The notes: generated by a model from the letters alone, not told the origin. A DNA stretch of 64,000 nucleotides from Saccharothrix deserti (GCF_009769385.1 NZ_VKAB01000024.1:1-64000), one strand, 5' to 3'; positions 11,105 through 19,761 are shown, counted from the stretch's first letter. Program-made: numbers and translations.

Positions 11105-13707
11105 GAGAGCTGGGCCGAATGGACCAGGCTGAGGGCGTGGACACCAAACCCAGACGCGGTGAGCTGCGCATCTACCTCGGCGCCGCGCCCGGTGTCGGCA
11201 AGACCTTCGCCATGCTCGGCGAGGCGCACCGACGCCGGGAGCGGGGTACCGACGTCGTGGTCGGGTTCGTCGAGACGCACGGCCGGGTCAAGACCGCCGA
11301 GTTGCTCGGAGGTCTGGAGGTCGTGCCGCGGAGGCGGCTCGTCCACCGGGATGCCGAGTTCACCGAGATGGACGTCGACGCCCTGTTGGCGCGCAGGCCC
11401 GAGGTGGCGCTCGTGGACGAGTTGGCGCACACCAACGTGCCGGGCTCGCGCAACGCCAAGCGGTGGCAGGACGTCGAGGAGCTGCTGGACGCGGGCGTCG
11501 ACGTGCTGTCCACGGTCAACGTCCAGCACCTCGAATCGCTCAACGACGTCGTGCAGCGCATCACCGGCGTCCAGCAGCGCGAGACCGTGCCGGACGAGGT
11601 GGTGCGCCGCGCCGAGCAGCTCGAACTGGTCGACATCACCCCGGAGGCACTGCGGCGCAGGCTCGCCCACGGCAACGTGTACGCCGCGCACAAGATCGAC
11701 GCGGCGCTGGGCAACTACTTCCGGGTCGGCAACCTGACCGCGTTGCGCGAACTGGCGCTGCTGTGGGTCGCCGACCAGGTCGACGTGGCCTTGCAGAGGT
11801 ACCGCTCCGAACGGGCCATCACCGACACGTGGGAGACCCGTGAACGGGTGGTCGCGGCGATCACCGGTGGGCCGGAGAGCGAGACGTTGATCCGCCGCGC
11901 ACGGCGTATCGCGCTGCGTGCGGGTGCCGAGCTGCTCGTCGTGCACGTCATGCGCGGTGACGGCCTGACGGGCGCCTCGCCCGAGGTGGTCGCCAAGTGC
12001 CGCAGGGTCGCCGAGGACCTGGGCGCCACGTTCCACTCCGTGGTCGGGGACGACGTGCCGACCGCGTTGCTGGAGTTCGCCCGTGGTGTGAACGCCACCC
12101 AGCTCGTGCTAGGCACGTCCCGGCGCTCGCGGCTTGCCAGGGTGTTCGACGAGGGCATCGGGCAGGCGGTCGTCCAGGCGTCCGGGCCGATCGACGTGCA
12201 CATGGTCACCCACGACGAGGCCCGCCGCGGCCTGCGCTGGCAGTTCGGCCGCAACCTGCTGACCAGGTCACGGCGGGTCACCGGCTGGGCGATGTCCGTG
12301 CTGCTGCCCGCGGTGATCACGGGCCTGGGCGTGCTGTGGCGCGACGAGGTGGCCTACTCGACGGAACTGGTGGCGTTCCTCCTCGCCACCTGCGTCGTCG
12401 CGCTGTCCGGCGGCTTGGGGCCGGCGCTGTTCGCCGCGCTCCTCGGTGCGGGGTTGCTGAACTTCTTCTTCACCCGGCCCTACTACAGCCTCACGGTCGC
12501 CGGGCCGGAGAACGTGATCACGCTGATCGCCATGGTGATCGTCGCGGTGATCGTCGCGCTCGTGGTGGACCGCGCGGCCCGGCTCGCGGAGCAGGGCGCG
12601 CGGGCACGCACCGAGGCCGCGTTGCTCGCCTCTTACGCCCGCACGGTGCTCACCAGCCCGTACCCGTTGGTTCGCCTGCTGGAGAAGGTCCGGGAGAACT
12701 TCGGGCTGGAGTCCGTGGCGTTGCTGGAGCGGCGCGACGGGGAGTGGGAACGCGTCGCGTGCGTCGGCCCGCACCCGTGCGACGACCCGGACGAGGCCGA
12801 CGCCGACGTCCCGGTGACCGCGGACGTGCACCTGGCGTTGAGGGGCCGGACCCTGCCCGCCAGCGACCAGCGCGTCCTGGAGGCCGCCGCCGGGCAGGCG
12901 CTCATGGCCTTGCGCCAGCAACGCATGGCGGCCGAGACGGCCGAAGCCCAACGGCGTGCCGAGGCCACCGAACTCCGCACGGCGCTGCTGTCCGCGGTGG
13001 GCCACGACCTCCGCACACCGTTGACGTCCATCAAGGCCGCCATCGGCAGCCTCCGCGACCCCGAACTGCGCCTGTCCACCCAGGACACCGCGGAGCTGAT
13101 GGCCACGGTGGAGGAATCGGCGGACCGGCTGACCGGGCTGATCGACAACCTGCTGGACTCCTCACGCCTGGCCACCGGCTCGGTGTCGCCGCAACTGCGC
13201 CCGGTGAGCCACTACGAGATCGTGGCCAGGGCACTGTCGGGAATCGACGAGCGGCGCACCGTGTCGGTCGACGTGGACGAGCGGCTGCCCGAGGTGCTGG
13301 CCGACGTGGGGCTGCTGGAACGGGTCGTGGCCAACGTCATCGACAACGCCCTGCGGCACGGCAGGCTCCGCCCGCGACGTGCGGTCGACGTGGACGGCGA
13401 CGGGAAGGTGGTCGCCGACGAACCAGAGATCGCCGTGCGGGCCAGCACGCACGGCGACCAGGTCGAGCTGCGCGTGGTGGACCACGGGCCCGGCATCCCC
13501 AAGAAAGCCCTGGACTCCGTGTTCACCCCGTTCCAGCGGCTCGGTGACCGCGACGCCACACCCGGTGTCGGACTGGGCCTGAGCGTCGCGAAGGGCTTCA
13601 CCGAGGCGATGGGCGGCACGATCACCGCCGAGGACACCCCGGGCGGCGGTCTCACCATCGTCATCTCGTTGCCGGTCCACGAAAACGGCGAGGAGCCCCC
13701 GGCATGA
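11101..13707 (+). CDS. kdpD: Osmosensitive K+ channel sensor histidine kinase
   Basis: The 868-residue sensor kinase has all expected parts: an N-terminal KdpD domain with Walker A GAAPGVGKT (residues 27-35), a UspA-like domain (about 245-365), four transmembrane helices (about 390-490), a GAF-like region, the HisKA motif SAVGHDLRTPLTS with phosphoacceptor His near residue 635, and an HATPase domain with VIDNALRHG and a GVGLGLSVAKGF G-box. It would phosphorylate KdpE when K+ is limiting. The kinase looks intact although its partner downstream is truncated. The stop overlaps the kdpE ATG. Confidence 0.95.
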   Translation: MRELGRMDQAEGVDTKPRRGELRIYLGAAPGVGKTFAMLGEAHRRRERGTDVVVGFVETHGRVKTAELLGGLEVVPRRRLVHRDAEFTEMDVDALLARRPEVALVDELAHTNVPGSRNAKRWQDVEELLDAGVDVLSTVNVQHLESLNDVVQRITGVQQRETVPDEVVRRAEQLELVDITPEALRRRLAHGNVYAAHKIDAALGNYFRVGNLTALRELALLWVADQVDVALQRYRSERAITDTWETRERVVAAITGGPESETLIRRARRIALRAGAELLVVHVMRGDGLTGASPEVVAKCRRVAEDLGATFHSVVGDDVPTALLEFARGVNATQLVLGTSRRSRLARVFDEGIGQAVVQASGPIDVHMVTHDEARRGLRWQFGRNLLTRSRRVTGWAMSVLLPAVITGLGVLWRDEVAYSTELVAFLLATCVVALSGGLGPALFAALLGAGLLNFFFTRPYYSLTVAGPENVITLIAMVIVAVIVALVVDRAARLAEQGARARTEAALLASYARTVLTSPYPLVRLLEKVRENFGLESVALLERRDGEWERVACVGPHPCDDPDEADADVPVTADVHLALRGRTLPASDQRVLEAAAGQALMALRQQRMAAETAEAQRRAEATELRTALLSAVGHDLRTPLTSIKAAIGSLRDPELRLSTQDTAELMATVEESADRLTGLIDNLLDSSRLATGSVSPQLRPVSHYEIVARALSGIDERRTVSVDVDERLPEVLADVGLLERVVANVIDNALRHGRLRPRRAVDVDGDGKVVADEPEIAVRASTHGDQVELRVVDHGPGIPKKALDSVFTPFQRLGDRDATPGVGLGLSVAKGFTEAMGGTITAEDTPGGGLTIVISLPVHENGEEPPA

Positions 13708-13973
13708 CGACCGTGCTGGTGGTCGACGATGAACCGCAGATCGTGCGCGCGTTGAGGATCGACCTGTCGGCGCGCGGGCACGAGGCGTTCACCGCCCACG
13801 ACCGCAGGACTGCGCTGGAAGTCGCCGCCGCCGGGAAACCCGATGTCGTGGTGCTCGATCTCGGGATGCCCGACATCGACGGCGTCGACGTGATCAAGGA
13901 CGACCTGGTGCCGCTCGCCCTCACCGCCAGCGGCGTGGTGGCGCTCGTCGGCATCGTCCTGCTCTACCGCTGA
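13704..13973 (+). pseudogene. kdpE: Truncated KdpE response regulator fused to a membrane-helix tail
   Basis: The first 64 residues are a normal KdpE receiver start: acidic pocket VVDDE, phosphoacceptor Asp52 in VLDLGMPD, and IDGVDVI. After residue 64 the frame continues into 25 unrelated residues ending in a hydrophobic helix (GVVALVGIVLLYR), then TGA. The rest of the receiver, including the conserved Thr/Ser and Lys, and the whole winged-helix DNA-binding domain are missing. An intact KdpE has about 225-230 residues. The in-frame join looks like a deletion bringing in another gene's end. As encoded, it cannot bind DNA. Confidence 0.9.
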
Positions 13974-14331
13974 GGGGTGCCGGCCTCGCGAGCAGGCCAT
14001 GAAAGCGTTCCTGGTTCCCCTGCTCGTGACGGTCCTGGGGACAGCGACGGGCCGGCTTCGTCATCGGGCGGACCTGGGGCCTGCCACCGGCGCGGTTGCC
14101 GGACCTGATGACGGCGGCGCGAGCTCATCGAGCACCACCACGTCTGCGGCAGCCGCTTCCAACCGCCACCACCCCCTTCGGCACAGAACCGGACGGGCAA
14201 CCGAGTCTCGGCCAGTCAGCCAGCCATGGCCCGCGTCGGTGCTCCGGATTGATTCCCTGCCTGTCTTCGGCTGGCGGGTATTCACCCGTTGGGGTCCGTC
14301 CTCTTCTCCAGTAGTGGGCAGGAGGTGCGCC
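13974..14331. other. No gene recognised; debris downstream of kdpE
   Basis: A frame from ATG 13999 begins MKAFLVPLLVTVLGTATG but soon becomes Ser/Thr/Ala-rich without a domain. Another frame near 14118-14160 reads ELIEHHHVCGSRF, which looks like part of a real protein that I cannot identify. The stretch appears to be fused fragments left by the event that truncated kdpE. Confidence 0.35.
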
Positions 14332-14823
14332 ATGACCGACCTCAGCACTCGGATGATCACAATCTTCACCGCACTCGTCCTCGTCTTGGCGGCGACCGCG
14401 GCGTGCCAGGACCCCGACTCGTCGACGGCAGTCACGACCACCCGGCAGGACGTGCCGTCGGTGACCCTGATGGTTCCGGGACGGCCGTCGGACCGCGTGA
14501 CGGACATGGCCGCCATCGAACTCGCCGAAGAGCCACACCGTCACGGACATGAACGCCACCAAGGGCGCGAGGGCGGAGAGCCCGTTCTGGTGTTGGACCA
14601 TGCCGGGGCCGCCCGGGTCCGCCAGGTCGTCGCGGGTCTGGGCGGTGTCGGCGTCGTCCTCGGTGCGGTCTGTCTGCAACCGCGCTGCGCAGAGGCGCAA
14701 ACGCGAAAAGTCCTCGCGCATGACCATTCTCATGGCTTTGATGGGTCTGATCTCGTGTCGGCTGTCCGGTTGCCGCTCGGTGGCTACCCCAACGCCGGCA
14801 CTCCCGCTATGCTGAATGGTTAG
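14332..14823 (+). CDS. Putative lipoprotein with doubtful C-terminal half
   Basis: ATG 14332 follows a strong AGGAGGTG ribosome binding site. The protein starts with a signal peptide and lipobox (VLVLAATAAC), then a Ser/Thr-rich linker and PSVTLMVPGRPSDRVTDMAAIELAEE. This first half looks genuine. From about residue 70 on, the sequence is His/Arg/Gly-rich and resembles a read-through of foreign or frameshifted DNA. The original gene may have been cut or fused there. It is unrecognised beyond being an exported lipoprotein. Confidence 0.4.
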   Translation: MTDLSTRMITIFTALVLVLAATAACQDPDSSTAVTTTRQDVPSVTLMVPGRPSDRVTDMAAIELAEEPHRHGHERHQGREGGEPVLVLDHAGAARVRQVVAGLGGVGVVLGAVCLQPRCAEAQTRKVLAHDHSHGFDGSDLVSAVRLPLGGYPNAGTPAMLNG

Positions 14824-14987
14824 CACGAGGCTGGAACTGGCGCCCTCGGCGCAGGCCGGGCACGCCACGTGAGACGTGGTCTAACATCGAGCTGAGCCGC
14901 TCGTTCGACGCGCACAGTCTCCATTGGCCGTGGCCGTGGCGGTTGCGCCGGCAGCGAGTCCGCCCTTCGTTAGGCCAATAGCGCTAA

Positions 14988-15410
14988 GCGAGGGTTGAGG
15001 CGTCGTTCGCGTCGGTGGTCGCCCAGATCCTCGTGCTCGACGTCGTGTTCTCGCTCGACTCGGTGATCACGGCCGTGGGCATGGTGGACGAGTTGGGCGT
15101 CATGGTCGCCGCGGTGCTGGTGGTGATGGTGGTCATGCTGGTGTCGGCCGGGCCGGTCGGTGAGTTCGTCAACCGGCACGCGACGGTGAAGATGCTCGCC
15201 CTGTCGTTCCTGCTGCTCATCGGCGGCAGCCTGGTCGCGGAAGGTTTCGACCACCACATCCCGAAGGGGTACGTCTACGGGCCGATCGCGTTCTCGATCT
15301 TCGTGGAGTTCCTCAACCTGCGCGTGCGCGCCAAGCGGGTCAAGGAACCGGTGCACCTGCACCCGGCCTACGTCAAGAGTGACGAGACGGACGCCGAACC
15401 GTCGGGGTGA
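14988..15410 (+). pseudogene. 5'-truncated TerC family membrane protein
   Basis: Homology begins abruptly at about 14994 with EASFASVVAQILVLDVVFSLDSVITAVGMVD, the second-half signature of TerC proteins, and runs to a normal C-terminus (KMLALSFLLLIGG, PKGYVYGPIAFSIFVEFLNL). An in-frame TAA at 14985-14987 and the absence of the first 110-120 residues, which hold the ALEIVLGIDNVIF half, show that the gene lost its 5' part. A GTG at 15015 could start a fragment, but it would lack half the membrane domain. TerC proteins act in metal homeostasis. Confidence 0.8.
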
Positions 15411-15418
15411 TCGGCTGC

Positions 15419-15442
15419 CCACAGTGCGACGGCCGACTGTGG
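15419..15442 (+). terminator. Hairpin after terC remnant
   Basis: CCACAGT and ACTGTGG form a perfect 7-bp stem around a 10-nt loop, 8 bp after the terC stop codon. It separates the remnant from the AAA+ module that follows. Confidence 0.4.
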
Positions 15443-15522
15443 CAGCAACGTGCCGATCTCTGTGGGGGTCCCCCGAAACGATCCCATACTCGGGGCGACA
15501 CCACGTGGAACGGGGAGGAAAC

Positions 15523-17229
15523 GTGCGGAGCAGCACGAAGGCGGAGGTCGCCCAGATCTCCGAGGCGGTAGCGCGTGCTCTGTTCACGCAGAGCAATCTG
15601 CTGTGGATGGTGCAAAGCGAGATCCAGGCCCGTCTGCCGGAGACCATCCACCGGCACGCCCAGGCGTCGCTGCCCAACCTGGCCAAGCTCGCGGTCGCCG
15701 AAGCCACCCCGGACCTGGCTGAGATGCAGGCCGCGGTCGAGGGAGCAGCGCGGAAAGAGCTGGAGGCCGAACTGCCGGCGTTGGTCAACCGCGCCGCGGA
15801 CGGTCTGTTGCCAGACCTGGCCAGGGCCGCGGTGCGGGACGCGACACCGGATGCGGCGAAGCTGCGCGAGGAACTGGTCGCCACGGTGGCCTCGGAAGTG
15901 ACCGGCATCGTGCGCGGTCAGGCCGGGGACGTGCTGGCGGACGTGGTGCGTCAGGCTACCGACCAGGTGCGCGACGCGGTCACCAGCACCCTCGCGCAGC
16001 AGTCCGAGGAGGTGATCTCCGAACTGGCCCGCGCTGCGGTCGCCAGGGCCACCCCGGACCGTGACGAGGTGCGTGACGAGCTGGTGCACGCCGGGTCCGC
16101 CGCAATGATCGAGGTGGTGCGCGCGGCAGTCAAGGACGCGGCACCCGAGGCGGTACGGGACGAGGCGGAAAAGGTCCGCGGCTCGCTGGCCGACGCGGTG
16201 GAGCGGGCGGCGGAGGAAGTACTGCCGGGGCTCGCTCGTGATGCGGTGGCCGGAGCGACTCCGGATCTGCGACTGCTGCATGACGAACTGGCCGGCAAAG
16301 CTGCGGTCGCGGCGACCGAAATGGCACGCGAGGCGACCCGTGAGGCCCTGCCGGGCGTGGTCGACAAGGTGTCCGAGGAAGCGCTGAACTCGGTACGTGG
16401 CGCAGTCCGCGACGAGGCGGAGAAAGCGTTCGCGCAGTACGCGCCGAACGTGGTCACCGTAGTGCTTCCACAGGGCGGGGAGGTGGAACTGGGCGCGGAC
16501 ACGCACACGGTGCTGCCGGAGTTGTTGGTGGCACTGCACGCGCGCTGCCACGTGCTGCTGGTCGGCCCGGCGGGCACCGGGAAATCCATGCTGGCCAAGC
16601 ACGCCGCGGGGGCGTTGGGCCTGGAGTTCCAGGCGCTGTCGTTGGGCCCGACCACCCCGATGAGCAAGGTGTTCGGCTACTACGACGCTCACGGCCAGTA
16701 CCGCGACACCCCGTTCCGCCGTGCGTTCGAGCACGGTGGTGTGATGCTGCTGGACGAGCTGGACAACGGCCACCCCGGACTGCTCGCCGAGCTGAACCAA
16801 GCGCTCGCGCTGGGCACCTGTGCGTTCGCGGACCGCATGGTGGACGCGCACGAGAACTTCCGGTTGGTGGCCACCGGAAACACGTATGGCACGGGGGGTG
16901 ACCGGCAGTACGTCGGCCGGCAGACGCTGGATGCCGCCACGCTGGACCGTTTTGTGGTGATCGACGTGCCGATCGACGAGGGATTGGAAGAGCGAATCGC
17001 GCTACGGCACGCGCCATCGCACCCGGACGCGGTGCACGAACTCCTCGCCGAAGTCCGAGATCTGCGAAAGCTGGTGGCGGACAAGAAGCTACCGGTGCTC
17101 TTCTCGCCACGGACCAGCATCGACGGTGCCAAGCTGCTGGAGGCGGGCGCCACCGTGGACCAGGTGATGCAGTGGCGGGTGGTGCGCGGCCTCTCCGACG
17201 CGCACCGCAAGGCACTCGGGCTGGACTGA
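15523..17229 (+). CDS. MoxR-type AAA+ ATPase with N-terminal 69-residue helical repeats
   Basis: A 568-residue protein starting at GTG 15523 behind GGGGAGGAA. Residues 50-302 contain repeats that open with LPxLARxAVxxATPDxxxLxxEL: one short copy (50-95, 46 residues), then three copies of 69 residues (96-164, 165-233, 234-302). 46 and 69 are multiples of 23, so an underlying 23-residue helical unit is likely. The C-terminal half is a MoxR/CbbQ-like AAA+ domain: Walker A GPAGTGKS (348-355), Walker B VMLLDEL (407-413), sensor 1 VATGNTYGTGG and an arginine-containing TLDAATLDRFVV. It is coupled to the next gene with 3 bp between stop and start. MoxR ATPases typically remodel partner proteins; the target is unknown. 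Confidence 0.8.
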   Translation: MRSSTKAEVAQISEAVARALFTQSNLLWMVQSEIQARLPETIHRHAQASLPNLAKLAVAEATPDLAEMQAAVEGAARKELEAELPALVNRAADGLLPDLARAAVRDATPDAAKLREELVATVASEVTGIVRGQAGDVLADVVRQATDQVRDAVTSTLAQQSEEVISELARAAVARATPDRDEVRDELVHAGSAAMIEVVRAAVKDAAPEAVRDEAEKVRGSLADAVERAAEEVLPGLARDAVAGATPDLRLLHDELAGKAAVAATEMAREATREALPGVVDKVSEEALNSVRGAVRDEAEKAFAQYAPNVVTVVLPQGGEVELGADTHTVLPELLVALHARCHVLLVGPAGTGKSMLAKHAAGALGLEFQALSLGPTTPMSKVFGYYDAHGQYRDTPFRRAFEHGGVMLLDELDNGHPGLLAELNQALALGTCAFADRMVDAHENFRLVATGNTYGTGGDRQYVGRQTLDAATLDRFVVIDVPIDEGLEERIALRHAPSHPDAVHELLAEVRDLRKLVADKKLPVLFSPRTSIDGAKLLEAGATVDQVMQWRVVRGLSDAHRKALGLD

Positions 17230-17232
17230 CCT

Positions 17233-18081
17233 GTGCTTACCACAACGTTGCCACCGCTGCTGTCCTGGCGCGAATTCCTGGATGCCGCAACGGCTCCGCC
17301 GTCCATCGACTACGGGACCAGCAGGAGAACCGGCGTCGAATGGCACGGTGCCTCCTGGGAAGAGGCAGTCCAGCTGGCCGTCGACGGCTGGCCGCTGGCC
17401 TTGGAGGAGGCCGACGTGACGATCAGCCAACTGCGCGACAGTGCCGGCCTGTCCCACGCGGTCACCGTGTTGGAACCGACCTGGGACGTGACCGGCAGCG
17501 AGGTGGACGTCGGCGCATACCTGGCCGGGCTGCCGGAGTGCATGGTGGACGTGGTACCTCGGCAAGTCTCCCGACGTGGCAAGGTGATCACGTTCCTCGT
17601 CCCGTCCTCGTACTCGCACCGGATCGAACACAATGTGATCATCAACCGCGGCTTGGCGCTGGCCACGCTGTGCGCCGCGATCATCGACGCCGGCCACAGC
17701 GTGGAGATCTGGTCCGGGGACGTCGGGGTACTGCATCTACCCAATGGGCCCCAACGCTCCTGTTGTGTGGCACGGGTGATCTCGGCCGGCGAACCCTTCG
17801 ACGTGGGCAGGCTGATCTTCGCGATGGCGCACCCGGCGATGCTGCGGCGACTGTGGTTCGGCATATGGGACGCGCAGCCAAAAGAGGTCGCCGCGGCGAT
17901 GTATGCAGACAACTACGGACGTCCCCCGTTCACATGCCTCGCCACTGACCTACCCGCTGAGGTCACGGAGCCATATGTGTTCCCCTACCTCACCGAAGAG
18001 GACCGGCAGTGGGACGACCTGCCCACCGCGCTTTCCTGGGGACGGCAGGTGTTCAGTGACCTCGGGCTGATTCAGGACTGA
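17233..18081 (+). CDS. Unknown protein coupled to MoxR-type ATPase
   Basis: A 282-residue soluble protein starting at GTG 17233, 3 bp after the ATPase stop. The centre reads RRGKVITFLVPSSYSHRIEHNVIINRGLALATLCAAIIDAGHSVEIWSGDVG, which predicts alternating strand-helix-strand structure like a von Willebrand or Rossmann-type core. Proteins of similar style sit beside MoxR/CobS-like ATPases in actinobacterial phages and mobile elements; I recall a DUF7192-type family but cannot verify it. Since many MoxR ATPases pair with a VWA-fold partner, this is the likely client or adaptor. Function is otherwise unknown. Confidence 0.6.
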   Translation: MLTTTLPPLLSWREFLDAATAPPSIDYGTSRRTGVEWHGASWEEAVQLAVDGWPLALEEADVTISQLRDSAGLSHAVTVLEPTWDVTGSEVDVGAYLAGLPECMVDVVPRQVSRRGKVITFLVPSSYSHRIEHNVIINRGLALATLCAAIIDAGHSVEIWSGDVGVLHLPNGPQRSCCVARVISAGEPFDVGRLIFAMAHPAMLRRLWFGIWDAQPKEVAAAMYADNYGRPPFTCLATDLPAEVTEPYVFPYLTEEDRQWDDLPTALSWGRQVFSDLGLIQD

Positions 18082-18082
18082 C

Positions 18083-18132
18083 ACAACCGATGCGGTGCAC
18101 ACCGCGGTCGGACCGCGATGTGCACCGGTTGT
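18083..18132 (+). terminator. Long hairpin ending the AAA+ module
   Basis: Directly after the stop of the coupled gene, 18095-18107 and 18113-18125 pair over 13 bp with one mismatch around a 5-nt loop. An outer ACAACCG/CGGTTGT pair adds 7 bp. This strong structure without a U-tract is a likely terminator. It overlaps the start of the ISL3-like scrap, so it may partly derive from a transposon end. Confidence 0.55.
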
Positions 18133-18480
18133 GGCCACGAGTCGAGGCGAGTGCACAGCCGCTACGAGCGTCGGGTGGCCGACGCACTGGCCGGGTCGGG
18201 AGGATGCTCCTGTAGAAGTCAAGCCGCTGGGACTAGGAGCGTCAACGCGCTGATGGAGAATTTCTTCTCCACGCTGAAGATCGAGTTGGTCTATCGCAGG
18301 TCCTGGCGTACCCGCGACGAGGCCGAGAACGCGATCTCCGGCTACATAGACGGCTTCTACAACACCGAACGCATCCAGAAGGACCTCGGCTGGCTCAGCC
18401 CCGACGAGTACGAAGCCGCCTGGCACACCGCCCAGACCGAGCCCACTACGATCCCGGCATCACCGGCCGGAGCCAGGTAA
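18118..18480 (+). pseudogene. Chimeric transposase remnant: ISL3-like zinc finger plus IS3-like integrase tail
   Basis: The open frame joins two unrelated pieces. Residues 1-27 (CTGCGHESRRVHSRYERRVAD) match the N-terminal zinc-finger of ISL3-family transposases. From about 18235, NALMENFFSTLKIELVYRR and SGYIDGFYNTERIQKDLGWLSPDEYE are the C-terminal end of an IS3-family OrfB integrase, including the last catalytic Glu region. Neither is complete and no terminal repeats remain. Two insertion sequences were apparently nested or deleted into each other. Confidence 0.8.
18450..18466 (+). repeat. 17-bp direct repeat, left copy
   Basis: GATCCCGGCATCACCGG occurs here, within the end of the IS3-like remnant, and again at 19623-19639. 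The two copies flank the TcmP-like gene (18668-19573). They could be scars of insertion or recombination; chance in GC-rich DNA is not excluded. Confidence 0.4.
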
Positions 18481-18667
18481 CCACCGCCTCGGGTTATCGG
18501 GAGAAGCTCACAGGATGTTCGTCGTGCGGTCGGGAAACGCACACGCGACCGGGAACGTGCACAGATTTGTCCACTTGGCACAGTCGCCCGTCGAGCGGAT
18601 GCGATCGTGCACCGTCGTCGGGCTGGACCGCGGAAGCCGAGGTGCCGTTGGCCGCGGACCTGTCCGG

Positions 18668-19573
18668 TCACCGTTGTCGGTGATCTTCGCGGTGGCCGAC
18701 GGTGGTGCGCGGGGTCAGGCGGCCCTTCTCCGGCTCCCGGGTGATGGCACCGGCCGAGGCCGCCGAGGTCAGGGCCCCGATGGCGTCGGCTGGGCGGTAG
18801 ATCGTCTCGAGCAGCGCGTGTTGCTGCAGGTCGGCGACGGTGCAGCTGCCCCGCCGCGCCAGCTCCGCCAGCAGCATCCGGCGCAACGGCCCGAGGTGCG
18901 GGGTGAGCGAGATGTCGACCAGCGTGCGTTCGGCGTCGCGCGGATCGCGGTAGCGGATCCCCGCGAACTCGTCGACCGCCCACAGTTCGTCCTTGAACGT
19001 CGCGAGGTGCCTGATGTCCCCGGTGGCGAACACCAGCAGCTGCGCCCGGCCGTCGTCGGCGACCAGTTCGACGGTGACCACGTACGCGAGCCCCACCGCG
19101 CCCAGTCGGCTGCGGTGATCCATCGCCTGTTCCGCCGCGGGCACCGTGAGCAGCACCTCGTGCGCCTTGCCCCGGGCCAGTGAGGCGACCAGCCGCCACG
19201 CGTCCGGCTCGGTGAGCGCGCTGTCCTCCACGACGTCCAGGTGCGCCAGCACCGGCCCGGCCACCGCGAGGTCCCCGGGATCGGCGACCGACCGCACCGA
19301 CAGGCCCGCCGGCGGCTCACCCAACTCGCGCAACACCGCCGGATCGGCCGCCGCCCCGATGATCACCATGTCGAGGTGATGCCCGCCGAGCCGGTCGGCG
19401 AACTCCCCGACGACCCGAAACGCGTCCACCACGAAGTCAGGGGCGCCGGACGCGACGTACGTGGCACCGCGGTGCGATCGCAGAGCGGCCGGGATCCACG
19501 CATCGAGATATCGCACCAGCACCTCACGCTTCACCGCGAGGTGCGGGTCACGACGCCCGGCGTGCTCGGACAT
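18668..19573 (-). CDS. Degenerate TcmP-like (three-Cys-motif partner) protein
   Basis: A 301-residue protein whose N-terminus HLAVKREVLVRYLDAWIPA matches the K-x2-L-x3-YL-x2-W opening of TcmP proteins. The following segment, normally an IDxFAGPG-type motif, here reads YVASGAPD. The C-terminal part has FKDELWAVDEF and a winged-helix-like end (LLAELARRGSCTVADLQQHAL). TcmP proteins are usually found with a three-Cys-motif phage protein in mobile, probably defensive, loci; no partner is present here. ATG 19573 is preferred over an upstream in-frame start at 19648 because GGAGGT lies close to it. Confidence 0.5.
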   Translation of the reverse strand: MSEHAGRRDPHLAVKREVLVRYLDAWIPAALRSHRGATYVASGAPDFVVDAFRVVGEFADRLGGHHLDMVIIGAAADPAVLRELGEPPAGLSVRSVADPGDLAVAGPVLAHLDVVEDSALTEPDAWRLVASLARGKAHEVLLTVPAAEQAMDHRSRLGAVGLAYVVTVELVADDGRAQLLVFATGDIRHLATFKDELWAVDEFAGIRYRDPRDAERTLVDISLTPHLGPLRRMLLAELARRGSCTVADLQQHALLETIYRPADAIGALTSAASAGAITREPEKGRLTPRTTVGHREDHRQR

Positions 19574-19622
19574 ACCTCCGGTTGTACCGCGACCACCCAC
19601 CTCACGCCAGACGGAGCCGGTA

Positions 19623-19643
19623 GATCCCGGCATCACCGGGATC
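19623..19643. repeat. Perfect hairpin containing right copy of 17-bp repeat
   Basis: GATCCCGG and CCGGGATC form an 8-bp perfect stem with a 5-nt loop in the divergent region between the TcmP-like and PadR genes. The first 17 bases repeat the sequence at 18450-18466. Confidence 0.45.
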
Positions 19644-19726
19644 CGCAAGGACTCCTCGCCGGGCTACACGTCGAGGGTGTCCGACCACCACGGTTGTTGA
19701 AGCGAGTGGCTTGCCGACTGGCCATG

Positions 19727-19752
19727 TCTCTGATAGATATATCTGTCAGAGA
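19727..19752. promoter_or_regulatory. PadR operator: 26-bp inverted repeat
   Basis: TCTCTGATAGATA and TATCTGTCAGAGA abut as a 26-bp inverted repeat with a single mismatched position. It ends 9 bp before the PadR start codon and covers the ribosome binding site side of the promoter. TGATAGATATATCT-like sites are typical for PadR autoregulation. Confidence 0.75.
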
Positions 19753-19761
19753 GGAGTGGGG

